64,000 nt of DNA from Brachybacterium sp. FME24 (GTDB lineage Bacteria > Actinomycetota > Actinomycetes > Actinomycetales > Dermabacteraceae): the NCBI RefSeq assembly GCF_014897705.1, contig NZ_JABUXV010000005.1, positions 62,001 through 126,000 of the forward strand. Direction: 5' to 3'. The notes below the pieces were generated by a model. It was not told where the DNA came from. It did not search any database and saw only the letters and a list, made by a program, of their open reading frames with translations. The position numbers and the translations under genes were made by a program. Shown one piece after another: positions 42,191 through 50,349 of the stretch; within the stretch, counting starts at the first letter, position 1, and each line of letters opens with the position of its first letter.

Positions 42191-43398
42191 TGCGGCGCCG
42201 GTCCGATATGACGTTCTCCCCGGAGGAGTACGAGCGCCGGCTGCGGGAGCTGCGGGAGCGGATGGTGGAGCGGGGACTGGACGCGGTGATCATCACCGAC
42301 CCCGAGAACCTCCTGTATCTCACGGACTTCCAGACCACCGGGTACTCGTTCTTCCAGGCGCTGATCGTCCCGCTCGCCTCGGACGCGGTGATGATCACGC
42401 GTGCGCTCGAGGAGTCCAACGTCATCGCACGCACCTGGTTGGAGCATTCCCGGGCGTACCCGGATACCGGGGACGCGATCCTCGAACTGGTCAGCACCCT
42501 GCGAGATCTGCGCCTCGGTGACGCAGCGGTGGGGTACGAGCGCAACAGCTACTACTTCCCTGCCTATCAGCAGGATCGTTTCCACGATGCCTTCGGCGAG
42601 GGACTGGTGGACTGCTTCGGGATCGTCGAGGAGGGGCGAGTTCGCAAATCTCCCGATGAGATCGCAGTGATGCAGCTCGCCGCCTATGCCGGCGAGGCCG
42701 GGATGGCGGCGGGGCAGCGGGCAGCGATGTCCGGGGCCACCGAGAACGATGTGGCCGCCGCGATCTCGGCGGCGATGTTCCGGGCCGGCGGGGAGTTCCC
42801 GGCGGTGATGCCGTACGTCGCCTCCGGGCCCCGCTCGATGATCGGACATTCCACCTGGGAGGGCCGCATGATCCGCCCGGGGGAGCATGTGTTCCTCGAG
42901 GTCGGCGGCTGCTATCGCAGGTACCACACGGCCATGATGCGCACCGTGGTCAACGGGGCGCTGTCGGACTCGATGCACTCCGCGCAGGAGCTCATGAAGC
43001 ATGCGCTCGCGGAGCTGCGGAGCTTCATGAAGCCCGGGGTCAGCGTGGCCGAGGTCGACCAGCTCACCCGCTCCATCATCGAGAGCAACGACGTCGGGGC
43101 GAGCCTGGTCACCCGTGCCGGGTATTCGATCGGGATCGCCTTCCCGCCGTCCTGGGACGAGGGCTACATCCTCTCCCTGAACGACGGAGATCCCCGCCCC
43201 CTCGAGGAGGGCATGACCTTCCACCTCATCCCCTGGATGTGGGGGGTGGACGGGAACAAGACAGTGGGCATCTCCGACACCATCCGCATCACCGAGGACG
43301 GCTGCACGTCGTTCTTCACCCTGCCTGAGGACTTCACCGTCCACGAGAGCTCGGCCCGGGCGTTCCCGGTCGTCGCTCCCATCACCTCGACCCTCTGA
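42190..43398 (+). CDS. M24-family ectoine hydrolase-like protein (DoeA/EutD)
   Basis: 402-aa pita-bread-fold protein of the M24 (creatinase/aminopeptidase P) family. N-terminal creatinase domain (NLLYLTDFQTTGYSFFQ) and C-terminal domain. The usual metal ligands are replaced: the first Asp position is Glu in VFLEVGGCY and the second is His in RRYHTAMMRT, as in metal-independent creatinase and DoeA/EutD, which open the ectoine ring to N-acetyl-diaminobutyrate. The flanking EctB-like aminotransferase and aldehyde dehydrogenase fit the Doe pathway. Start ATG 42190 (TGATG coupling); ATG 42208 is possible. Other amidine or amide substrates cannot be excluded. Confidence 0.8.
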   Translation: MRRRSDMTFSPEEYERRLRELRERMVERGLDAVIITDPENLLYLTDFQTTGYSFFQALIVPLASDAVMITRALEESNVIARTWLEHSRAYPDTGDAILELVSTLRDLRLGDAAVGYERNSYYFPAYQQDRFHDAFGEGLVDCFGIVEEGRVRKSPDEIAVMQLAAYAGEAGMAAGQRAAMSGATENDVAAAISAAMFRAGGEFPAVMPYVASGPRSMIGHSTWEGRMIRPGEHVFLEVGGCYRRYHTAMMRTVVNGALSDSMHSAQELMKHALAELRSFMKPGVSVAEVDQLTRSIIESNDVGASLVTRAGYSIGIAFPPSWDEGYILSLNDGDPRPLEEGMTFHLIPWMWGVDGNKTVGISDTIRITEDGCTSFFTLPEDFTVHESSARAFPVVAPITSTL

Positions 43399-43410
43399 GA
43401 GGAGCAGCAC

Positions 43411-44787
43411 GTGACCATGCTGACTGCTATCGACCCGACCACGGGCACCATCGTGCGCGAGGTGCCAGCCGCGACTCCGGCGGAGATCACCGCCATCATC
43501 GACCGCGCCCAGAGCGCATACGTCTCCTGGAAGGACACCCCCCTGGCGGAGCGCGCCCAGGTGCTGCAGCGCGTCGCGGCCCATCTGCGCGAGCACACCG
43601 AGGAGCTCGCCCCGCTGATGACGCAGGAGATGGGCAAACCCATCAGCGAGGCGCGGGGGGAGGTGGGCAAGGCCGCCTGGGCCGCGGAGCATTACGCGCA
43701 GCATGCCGAGGACTATCTGGCGACCGAGCACATCGCCGCCGATGCCACCGCCTCCTACGTCCAGTACCTGCCACTGGGCCCGGTGCTCGGGATCCTGCCC
43801 TGGAACGCGCCGTTCTGGATCGCGTTCCGCTTCTGCGCCCCGGCGCTCATGGCCGGCAACACCTGCGTGATGAAGCACGACCCGCATGTGCCCGGATGCG
43901 CCGCAGCGATCGAGGACGCGTTCACCGCGGTCGGGGCCCCGCCAGGGCTCTTCCAGGCCGTACAGGCCGCGACCCCCGATGTGGAGCAGATGATCCGGGA
44001 CCCGAGGATCCGAGCGGTCTCCTTCACCGGATCCGATCGCGCCGGCTCCGCGGTCGCCTCCATCGCCGCCTCCGAGATCAAGCCCGCCGTGCTCGAGCTC
44101 GGCGGCTCGGACCCCTGCGTGGTCCTGGCCGACGCGGACCTGGAGCAGGCGGCGAAGATCTCGGCGCTGTCGCGGGTCACCAATGCCGGCCAGTCCTGCA
44201 TCGCCGCGAAGCGCGTGATCGTCGAGCGGTCCGTCCATGACGAGTTCGTCCAGCTGCTCACCGAGCAGCTGGGAGGGCTGGTGATGGGGGATCCGCGCGA
44301 GGAGTCCACGCAGGTCGGCCCGATCGCCCGTCAGGAGCTGCGGGAGAACCTGCACCGCCAGGTGCAGACATCCGTCGAGGCCGGCGCCACCTGCGTGCTC
44401 GGCGGCCAGATGCCCGAGGGCGACGGGTACTTCTACCCGGTCACCCTGCTCACCGGGGTCACTCCCGGGATGCCTGCCTGCACGGAGGAGACCTTCGGCC
44501 CGGTGGCGGTGGTGATCGCGGCCGACGACGCCGAGGACGCTCTGGCGATCGCCAACGACACCCCGTACGGGCTGGGAGCGAGCATCTGGACCACGACCGC
44601 GCGCGGCGTGGAGATGGCCGGTCGCATCGAGGCCGGCCAGGTCAGCGTCAACGGCATCGTCAAGACGGATCCCCGGCTGCCCTCCGGAGGGATCAAGCGC
44701 TCCGGGTACGGCCGCGAGCTCGGCCCGCACGGCATCCGCGAGTTCGTCAACGCGCAGCAGGTATGGGTGGGGCCGGCCACGACGTAG
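43411..44787 (+). CDS. Aldehyde dehydrogenase (DoeC-like, semialdehyde-type)
   Basis: 458-aa NAD(P)-dependent aldehyde dehydrogenase of the succinate-semialdehyde branch. Catalytic Glu229 in LELGGSDP and Cys263 in NAGQSCIAAKR; cofactor Lys155 in VMKHDPHVPG; phosphate loop SFTGSDRAGSA. In the operon it would oxidise aspartate semialdehyde, the product of the aminotransferase, to aspartate, as DoeC does. GTG start with AGAGGAG upstream, 12 bases after the hydrolase gene. It is followed by a strong terminator. Confidence 0.88.
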   Translation: MTMLTAIDPTTGTIVREVPAATPAEITAIIDRAQSAYVSWKDTPLAERAQVLQRVAAHLREHTEELAPLMTQEMGKPISEARGEVGKAAWAAEHYAQHAEDYLATEHIAADATASYVQYLPLGPVLGILPWNAPFWIAFRFCAPALMAGNTCVMKHDPHVPGCAAAIEDAFTAVGAPPGLFQAVQAATPDVEQMIRDPRIRAVSFTGSDRAGSAVASIAASEIKPAVLELGGSDPCVVLADADLEQAAKISALSRVTNAGQSCIAAKRVIVERSVHDEFVQLLTEQLGGLVMGDPREESTQVGPIARQELRENLHRQVQTSVEAGATCVLGGQMPEGDGYFYPVTLLTGVTPGMPACTEETFGPVAVVIAADDAEDALAIANDTPYGLGASIWTTTARGVEMAGRIEAGQVSVNGIVKTDPRLPSGGIKRSGYGRELGPHGIREFVNAQQVWVGPATT

Positions 44788-44815
44788 GTGGTCGGGACGA
44801 CGCATCCGGGGACGA

Positions 44816-44854
44816 AGAAGCCCTGGCGGGAGGTGGACTCTCGCCAGGGCTTCT
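44816..44854. terminator. Bidirectional terminator after the ectoine operon
   Basis: Perfect 13-base stem (44816-44828 with 44842-44854), 13-base loop, between the convergent dehydrogenase and luciferase-like genes. Confidence 0.8.
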
Positions 44855-44869
44855 CGATGATGTCAGTCC

Positions 44870-45901
44870 TCACACGGGCAGAGCAGCGTCGACGAGCGGC
44901 CGCACCTCAGTGCCGAGGAGCTCGATGGCGTTCATGACGATCGCGTGCGGAACCCCCGACCAGTCGAGCTGCAGTCCATACCGGTCCGCGCCGACCGCTG
45001 CTCCGATGGTGATGAGGCGCTCAGCGATCTCGGCCGGGCTTCCGACCAGGAGCGATCGGGCGCCGGCCGTGTAGTGGTCGTAGTCGGCCCTGCTGGGCAC
45101 GGTCCACCCACGGGCCGTGGCCCCGTACTCCATCATCCGGTTCCAGTAGGGGTAGAAGCCGTCCTTCGCGCTCTGCGAGTTCTGCGCGATCATCCCGACG
45201 CCGGTCATGGTCACGTGCTGCGTCTGCGGGTCGTGACCGCTGGCGACGTTCGCCCGCCGGTAGAGGTCGACCAGGGGCGCGAACCTCTCCGGCGCGCCGC
45301 CGATGATCGCGTACACGATGGGCAGACCGAGCATTCCGGCGCGAGCGGACGAGTCCAGGTTGCCGCCGGTACCGACCGAGATGCGCAGGTGCTCGCCGTA
45401 CGGTCGAGGCAGTACGCGGGCAGCCTCGAGCGGGGAGCGGAATCGGCCCGACCAGGTGACCGGGTCAGAACGGTCGAGCGCGAGCAGCAGGTCGAGTTTC
45501 TCCTCATAGAGGTCGTCGTAGTCGCCAAGGTCGGCACCGAACAGGGGGAAGGACTCGGTGAAAGAGCCGCGCCCTGCCAGCAGCTCGGCTCGACCGTGGC
45601 TGAGCTGATCGAGCGTGGTGAACTGCTGGAACAAGCGCACCGGGTCCTCCGTGCTCAGCACGGTCACCGCGGTGCTGAGAGTGATCGTCGACGTCACGGA
45701 TGCGGCTGCGGCCAGCACTGTGCCGGGGTTCGAGATCGCGTAGGTGTCGATGTGGTGTTCCCCGAGACCGTAGAAGCCCAGCCCCACCTCCTCGGCCAGG
45801 CGGATGCGCTCGAGGGTCTGGTCGAGCATCGTGGCGACCGACAGGGGTGCTCCGTATTCATCGCGACCGATGTCGCCGAAGCTCAAGACGCCGAGCTGCA
45901 T
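44870..45901 (-). CDS. LLM-class flavin-dependent oxidoreductase
   Basis: 343-aa luciferase-like TIM barrel, F420- or FMN-dependent monooxygenase family. Conserved: LGEHHIDTYAISNP, TAVTVLSTEDPVRLFQQFTTLDQLSHGRAE, GRGSFTESFPLFG and a C-terminal VGSPAEIAERL. ATG 45901 gives the family start MQLGVLSFGDIG; the frame continues to GTG 45943, adding 14 residues without a ribosome-binding site. Substrate unknown. Convergent with the ectoine-type operon, probably not part of it. Confidence 0.9.
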   Translation of the reverse strand: MQLGVLSFGDIGRDEYGAPLSVATMLDQTLERIRLAEEVGLGFYGLGEHHIDTYAISNPGTVLAAAASVTSTITLSTAVTVLSTEDPVRLFQQFTTLDQLSHGRAELLAGRGSFTESFPLFGADLGDYDDLYEEKLDLLLALDRSDPVTWSGRFRSPLEAARVLPRPYGEHLRISVGTGGNLDSSARAGMLGLPIVYAIIGGAPERFAPLVDLYRRANVASGHDPQTQHVTMTGVGMIAQNSQSAKDGFYPYWNRMMEYGATARGWTVPSRADYDHYTAGARSLLVGSPAEIAERLITIGAAVGADRYGLQLDWSGVPHAIVMNAIELLGTEVRPLVDAALPV

Positions 45902-46414
45902 GCCGTTTCCGTTCTCGTGGACCTTTTCCACGGTGTGTTCCACGGGGCCGACAGGTGAAGAACGTCGAGGCGATTGCCTGATCCCGTGCCGTCAGGCTCG
46001 CATCGAGGGAGGGTGCTTCGCGTCGGTGGACGTCACGTAGGTCAGCACCGAGTCGTGGCGTACGGAGTCGCAGGCAGGGATGCGCGCGGCGATCCCGGGC
46101 ACTGACCGGGTTCCCCTCCGCATTGACCCCTGAGCGTCACCGACGGGAACGGATGTATCCATGCACTTGCTCGACTTCGGCAGGTGGGCGCGAGGCTCGC
46201 CGGATCCGGCCTGTCACGGACCTCGGCACGTGCTCCAGGACACCCGCGGGCATGTCTCATTGGCAACCGTCCGCAGGTACCCGCACCGGAACGACCGTCG
46301 CCTCAGCTCTGCCCGCGCCGCTGTCGGAGGATGCGCGGCAGCGTCGACGGCGCGTTCCGTGACGGTCGAGATCGACAGCAGAGGAGGACTTCAGGAGGAG
46401 AAAGTGAGAACAAC
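45902..46414. other. 513-base region without a supported gene
   Basis: Open frames here (for example 46161-46427) lack family resemblance, good ribosome-binding sites or consistent codon bias. A strong AGGAGGAG (46393-46400) precedes only the seven-codon frame MRTTEPR (46404-46427), which runs into the tRNA terminator. Could hold leader or regulatory sequence; nothing else is evident. Confidence 0.5.
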
Positions 46415-46452
46415 AGAGCCCCGATGAGATCGATCGATCTCATCGGGGCTCT
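46415..46452 (-). terminator. 38-bp perfect palindrome, tRNA-Pro terminator
   Basis: Fully self-complementary across 38 bases (16-base arms with a CGATCG centre). On the minus strand it starts 4 bases after the tRNA and is followed by GTTGTTCTCACTTTC, a fitting Rho-independent terminator. Confidence 0.85.
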
Positions 46453-46456
46453 TCGG

Positions 46457-46530
46457 TCGGGCTGACAGGATTTGAACCTGCGACCCCCTGACCCCCAGTC
46501 AGGTGCGCTACCAAGCTGCGCCACAGCCCG
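46457..46530 (-). tRNA. tRNA-Pro (anticodon GGG)
   Basis: 74-nt cloverleaf on the minus strand. Acceptor CGGGCTG pairs with CAGCCCG, discriminator A; D-arm GCGC...GCGC; anticodon stem CCTGA/TCAGG with loop CTGGGGG, anticodon GGG; T-loop GTTCAAATC. The CCA end is not encoded. It reads proline CCC (and CCU) codons. Confidence 0.96.
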
Positions 46531-46560
46531 AACCCCTCCGTCACCGGAGGGCCGAGGAAC

Positions 46561-46566
46561 ACAGTA
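46561..46566 (-). promoter_or_regulatory. Putative -10 box (TACTGT) for tRNA-Pro
   Basis: Minus-strand TACTGT 30 bases before the tRNA 5' end. A small hairpin (7-base arms, 46534-46551) lies in the precursor leader. Confidence 0.4.
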
Positions 46567-46720
46567 CCCCGCAGTGGCTCCCGGAGCGAATCGAGAGCGG
46601 CGTGACCTGCGGCACCCTACGATCTGGGGTCCGCTCTGGGGGTCCGAGACAGCACTGACGAGGCGGCTCGCGATGCGCACCACGTGCCACGGTGGGGCAC
46701 GAGCGAGAGGGGGCAGGCCG

Positions 46721-46888
46721 ATGACGGACGAGCAGGAGCTCCGACGCTGGCGCGAGGCGCTGACGGAGGGCCCACGGGCCGGGACTCCCCGCCCGCGCTC
46801 CCGGTACGCCGGAGTCGGGCCGCACCGACTTCGCCGGACGTGCACGGTACGACCTCGAGGTCCCGCGGGTCTGACCGCTTCGCCCTGA
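46721..46888 (+). CDS. Possible small protein, 55 aa
   Basis: ATG preceded by GAGAGGGGGCAGG; begins MTDEQELRRWREALTEG, which looks like a real helical N-terminus, then turns arginine/proline-rich. It lies in the gap between tRNA-Pro and the DUF881 gene, 21 bases before the latter. No family recognised; could be chance. Confidence 0.25.
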   Translation: MTDEQELRRWREALTEGPRAGTPRPRSRYAGVGPHRLRRTCTVRPRGPAGLTASP

Positions 46889-46897
46889 TATCGGCGC

Positions 46898-46903
46898 TAG
46901 TCT
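46898..46903 (+). promoter_or_regulatory. Leaderless-type -10 box (TAGTCT) for the DUF881 operon
   Basis: TAGTCT ends 6 bases before ATG 46910. Confidence 0.5.
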
Positions 46904-46909
46904 GCTGAT

Positions 46910-47854
46910 ATGCGTGGTCCTCAGCGGTCGACACCCCACGGCGAGACTCCGTACTCGCCGACGTCGCTGCTGCGCGCCCTCACCGCGGACCCCTATGGTG
47001 TCGACGCCCTGCGCGAGCATGAGGACCCCCGCGCGGAAGCCGCACCTCCGGACAACCGGGCCACTCGCAGCATCACCCTGGTGCTCGCGATCCTGCTCGG
47101 TTTTGCGGTGGCCGTCGCGGTGGCGGATCTCCGGGCCGATGCCGTCGCCGAGGACAGTCCCCGGGCCCTGCTGGAGCAGGAGGTGCTCGACTCCCGCGAG
47201 GAGATCGACGACCTCGAGAACCGTCAGGAGGTCCTCGAGGGCGAGATCGGTGACGCCCAGGGAGAGGTTCTGGACAAGGCCGATTCCGGTGCCTCCGAGC
47301 GGTTGGCGGCCTATGAGAGCGCTGGTGCCGGGGTGGCCATGTCCGGTCCCGGTGTCGTGCTCTCGCTGGATGACTCCGTCCCTCTGCCCTCCAGCCCGGG
47401 GGTGGACGAAGGCACCGTCAATCGGGTCACCGACGGCGATCTGCAGCGCGCAGTGAACGGCCTGTGGGCCGCGGGCGCCGAGGCGATCGCGGTGAACGGC
47501 CAGCGCCTGAGCACGAGCAGCGCGATCCGCACCGCCGGGTCGGCGGTGCTCGTCGACTTCCGCCCCCTCTCGCCTCCGTATGGGATCACCGCGCTCGGTG
47601 ATCCCGAGACCCTGCGCTCCGCGGTCGATGCCGGAGAGACCGGTGACTACCTCTCGGAGATCTCCGCCCGGTTCGGCATCCGCACCTCGTGGGACGCGGG
47701 GGAGGAACTCACGGTTCCGGCCCGGGCGGTCGGTACCTTGCGCGAGGCCTCGGTGCTCGAGCCCGAGCGAGAGGGCGCCCCGGAGGCACTGCCGACCGCC
47801 GAGCCCGCAACTGGTCCCGTCCCCGAGGACGAGACCCGGAAGGAATCCGAATGA
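46910..47854 (+). CDS. DUF881 family protein
   Basis: 314-aa membrane-anchored protein of unknown function. A 50-residue cytoplasmic N-terminus, one hydrophobic helix (TLVLAILLGFAVAVAV), a coiled coil (EEIDDLENRQEVLEGEIG), then the DUF881 fold (GPGVVLSLDDS, NGLWAAGAEAIAVNGQRL, GDPETL). The C-terminus is acidic. First of the DUF881-Sbp-DUF881 trio, a set placed near cell-division genes in many Actinobacteria and Firmicutes. Overlaps sbp by ATGA. Confidence 0.9.
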   Translation: MRGPQRSTPHGETPYSPTSLLRALTADPYGVDALREHEDPRAEAAPPDNRATRSITLVLAILLGFAVAVAVADLRADAVAEDSPRALLEQEVLDSREEIDDLENRQEVLEGEIGDAQGEVLDKADSGASERLAAYESAGAGVAMSGPGVVLSLDDSVPLPSSPGVDEGTVNRVTDGDLQRAVNGLWAAGAEAIAVNGQRLSTSSAIRTAGSAVLVDFRPLSPPYGITALGDPETLRSAVDAGETGDYLSEISARFGIRTSWDAGEELTVPARAVGTLREASVLEPEREGAPEALPTAEPATGPVPEDETRKESE

Positions 47855-48183
47855 TCGCCATCATCGGCCTGGTCCTGGGAGTCGCCCTGGGAATCGTGGT
47901 CCAGCCCGACGTGCCCGCGGTGCTGCAGCCCTACCTCCCGATCGCCGTGGTCGCCGCGCTGGATACTCTCGCAGGCGGTCTGCGAGCGAGTCTCGACGGT
48001 GCCTTCGACGCCCATGTGTTCATCACGTCGTTCCTGTTCAACGTCGGGATCGCGGCATTCCTGGTGTTCCTCGGTGATCAGCTGGGAGTCGGCGCCCAGC
48101 TGTCGACCGCAGTGATCGTGGTGCTCGGGATCCGCATCTTCTCCAACGCGGCGGCGATCCGCCGCCTCCTGTTCCGGTCATGA
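47851..48183 (+). CDS. sbp: Small basic protein Sbp (DUF1290)
   Basis: 110-aa membrane protein with three to four hydrophobic helices; conserved YLPIAVVAALDTLAGGLRA, then VFITSFLFNVGIAAFLVFLGDQLGVG and IRIFSNAAAIRR. Function unknown; lies next to ftsZ in Bacillus and with DUF881 genes here. ATG overlaps the previous stop; the following gene overlaps again, so the three are translationally coupled. Confidence 0.93.
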   Translation: MIAIIGLVLGVALGIVVQPDVPAVLQPYLPIAVVAALDTLAGGLRASLDGAFDAHVFITSFLFNVGIAAFLVFLGDQLGVGAQLSTAVIVVLGIRIFSNAAAIRRLLFRS

Positions 48184-48932
48184 GCGACGGCACCCGCACC
48201 CCCGAGACCCCGGCGCAGCAGAAGCGGGTCTGGTCGCGGCTGGCCGGCACGCTGCGCCCACGGGCCACCTGGTCGCAGCTGATCGTGGGCCTGCTGTGCG
48301 TGCTCCTGGGACTGGCTCTCGCCGCCCAGCTGCGCCAGAGCGACGACTCCCTTGAGGGCGCCTCCCAGCAGGAGCTGGTGCGGCTGCTGGACGAGTCGGG
48401 CCGGCACTCCGCCGGCCTGGAGGTGGAGAATGCCGAACTCGATCGCACTCTCGACGCTCTGCGCTCCGGCCGGGAGGGAGACGTCGCCGCCCAGAGCGCG
48501 GCCGAGGAGCGGCTCGCGAACCTCGAGATCGTCGCCGGCACCGCCCCGGCCCATGGGCGCGGGATCGTGGTGTCCATCGCCGACCCGAGCGACGGCGTGC
48601 GCTCCTCGACCCTGCTCGGTGTCGTCCAGGAGCTTCGCAATGCCGGCGCCGAAGTCATCCAGATCGGGGACGTGCGGGTGGTCGCCTCGACCTCGGTGAC
48701 CTCGGCGGCCGACGGGCAGATCCTCGTGGACGGCACCGTCGTGCCGGCTCCATACACGCTCCGGGTGATCGGAGACCCGACGGTGATGGAGCCCGCGCTG
48801 CGGATACCCGGCGGGGCTGCGGACTCCATCGCCGCCGACGGCGGCACGCTCGCGATCGCGACCGAAGAAGACGTGCAGATTCAGGCGACGGTCGAGATCG
48901 TTGAACCGGAGCACTCGCGAGTGGTCAAGTGA
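48180..48932 (+). CDS. DUF881 family protein, second copy
   Basis: 250 aa, same architecture as the copy at 46910: short basic N-terminus, one helix (IVGLLCVLLGLALAAQL), coiled coil (LVRLLDESGRHSAGLEVENAELD), and a DUF881 domain (GRGIVVSIADPSDG, ELRNAGAEVIQIGDVRVVAS, GDPTVMEPAL). ATGA overlap with sbp. The two copies may pair through their coiled coils (inference). Confidence 0.9.
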   Translation: MSDGTRTPETPAQQKRVWSRLAGTLRPRATWSQLIVGLLCVLLGLALAAQLRQSDDSLEGASQQELVRLLDESGRHSAGLEVENAELDRTLDALRSGREGDVAAQSAAEERLANLEIVAGTAPAHGRGIVVSIADPSDGVRSSTLLGVVQELRNAGAEVIQIGDVRVVASTSVTSAADGQILVDGTVVPAPYTLRVIGDPTVMEPALRIPGGAADSIAADGGTLAIATEEDVQIQATVEIVEPEHSRVVK

Positions 48933-49057
48933 TCGTCAAATCCTGACCTGGGGTGCGTGGAACGGCGCGTCCGGCGCCGTCATCGTGCGAAGATGGACAG
49001 GTCGAATCGGCTTCGCGCTTGAAGCTGGGTTCGCCGCTGGCCAGGAAGGGGTGCGGA

Positions 49058-49501
49058 GTGTCCGGGAACACCGAGTGGAACGACGAGAATCTCGATCACA
49101 CGTCGAAGCTGAGTGCGATCTCGCCCAGCGATCCGGGCGAGGACGCCGAGCCCGGCCTCTCGTCCCAGGATCGCCGAGCGATCGAGAACTTGCCTCCGCG
49201 CAGCGCTCTGCTGATCGTGCGGAAGGGCCCCAACCTCGGGGCACGCTTCCTGCTCGACTCCGAGACCACCATCGCAGGGCGGCACCCCAACAGCGAGATC
49301 TTCCTCGATGACGTGACGGTCTCGCGCAAGCACGCGGCATTCGTCCGTGACGGCGACGACTTCCTGGTGCGCGACCTGGGCTCCTTGAACGGCACCTACG
49401 TGGGCAAGGACCGGGTCGACGAAGTGCGTCTGCAGCCCGGCCAGGACGTGCAGATCGGCAAGTACCGCCTGACCTACCATCCCTTCCACGGGACGGTCTG
49501 A
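49058..49501 (+). CDS. FHA-domain protein, GarA/OdhI-like
   Basis: 147-aa forkhead-associated protein. The FHA domain (residues about 48-145) closely follows GarA: LPPRSALLIVRKGPN, AGRHPNSEIFLDDVTVSRKHAAF, DLGSLNGTYVG, VQIGKYRLTYH. GarA inhibits 2-oxoglutarate dehydrogenase and activates glutamate synthase according to phosphorylation by Ser/Thr kinases. The usual N-terminal ETTSVFR phospho-motif is missing; only DHTSKLSAI (Thr15, Ser16, Ser19) is a possible site. GTG start with AGGAAGG upstream. Neighbours match the mycobacterial garA locus, except that gcvH is absent. Confidence 0.9.
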   Translation: MSGNTEWNDENLDHTSKLSAISPSDPGEDAEPGLSSQDRRAIENLPPRSALLIVRKGPNLGARFLLDSETTIAGRHPNSEIFLDDVTVSRKHAAFVRDGDDFLVRDLGSLNGTYVGKDRVDEVRLQPGQDVQIGKYRLTYHPFHGTV

Positions 49502-49505
49502 CCAG

Positions 49506-50198
49506 ATGCCGGCCTCCGCTGCGCGCAGGCCGAGCTCGTCCGGGGCCGCACGTCTGAGCATCGGGCAGGTGCTCGCCACCTTGTGCGACGAGTTCCCCGA
49601 TCTGGCGCACTCCAAACTGCACTACCTCGAGTCCGAGGGCCTGATCGCTCCTGAACGCACCCCGGCGGGGTACCGCAAGTACACGCGCGAGGACGTCGAC
49701 CGCCTGCTGTTCGTGCTGCGAGCGCAGCGGGACCGCTTCTGGCCCCTCAAGGTCATCAAGGAGCACCTGCTCGAGCATGGCGTCGATTCCGAGGTCACCT
49801 CGATCGCTTCCCGGCCCGGCCCGACCTCCGCGATCCAGGCAGTGCGCCTGGACCGACGCGGGCTGGCCCGCCGAGCCGCCGTCGACGAGGAGTTCCTCAC
49901 CGAGCTCGAGCAGTACGGAATGCTCGCGGAAGGGCCGCTGTTCTACGGGTCCGCAGAACTGGAGATCGTCACCTCCGCGCGAGACCTGGCCGACCAGGGG
50001 CTGCATCCGCGCCACCTGGTCATGCTGCGCACCTCGGCGGAGCGGGAGGCCCACATGATCCGATCCGTGGCCCGGCCGCGCTCGCGCACCGGGGACTCCG
50101 CGGCCCGCGGCGAGGCGGAGGACTTCGCCCGTGATCTGGGAGAATCGATGATTTCCCTGCACAGCGCGGTGCTCCGCACGAAGCTGCGGGACTCCTGA
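49506..50198 (+). CDS. ftsR: MerR-family regulator, FtsR-like (Rv1828 type)
   Basis: 230-aa MerR protein. N-terminal winged HTH (LSIGQVLATLCDEFPDLAHSKLHYLESEGLIAPERT, GYRKYTREDVDRL) followed by a long helical effector region without cysteine ligands. Orthologue by position and sequence of Rv1828/FtsR, which in Corynebacterium controls ftsZ. Starts 4 bases after garA. Confidence 0.88.
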   Translation: MPASAARRPSSSGAARLSIGQVLATLCDEFPDLAHSKLHYLESEGLIAPERTPAGYRKYTREDVDRLLFVLRAQRDRFWPLKVIKEHLLEHGVDSEVTSIASRPGPTSAIQAVRLDRRGLARRAAVDEEFLTELEQYGMLAEGPLFYGSAELEIVTSARDLADQGLHPRHLVMLRTSAEREAHMIRSVARPRSRTGDSAARGEAEDFARDLGESMISLHSAVLRTKLRDS

Positions 50199-50291
50199 AC
50201 CACGGCTGCCGCACGGCGTCCGGCAGCCCGAACGCTACCCATCCGTGACCTTCGGTCGGCGAGTTGCTGTCGGTCCACGGGTAGGAGGCGC

Positions 50292-50297
50292 TACTCT
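50292..50297 (+). promoter_or_regulatory. Putative -10 box (TACTCT) for the second MerR gene
   Basis: TACTCT in the 151-base gap, 52 bases before GTG 50350. No clear -35 box. Confidence 0.35.
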
Positions 50298-50349
50298 GAA
50301 CGGGAGCTCTCACCCTTCCCCCTCGGAGAGCCGGAACCCGGAGGTAGCT

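Noticed and set aside
42016..44805. 929-codon minus-strand frame across the ectoine-type operon
   Set aside because: Antisense shadow of aminotransferase, hydrolase and dehydrogenase genes, all of which have complete motifs.
46472..46888. 138-codon plus-strand frame
   Set aside because: Its first part runs antisense through the tRNA-Pro gene; only the last 55 codons (from 46721) are kept as a low-confidence candidate.
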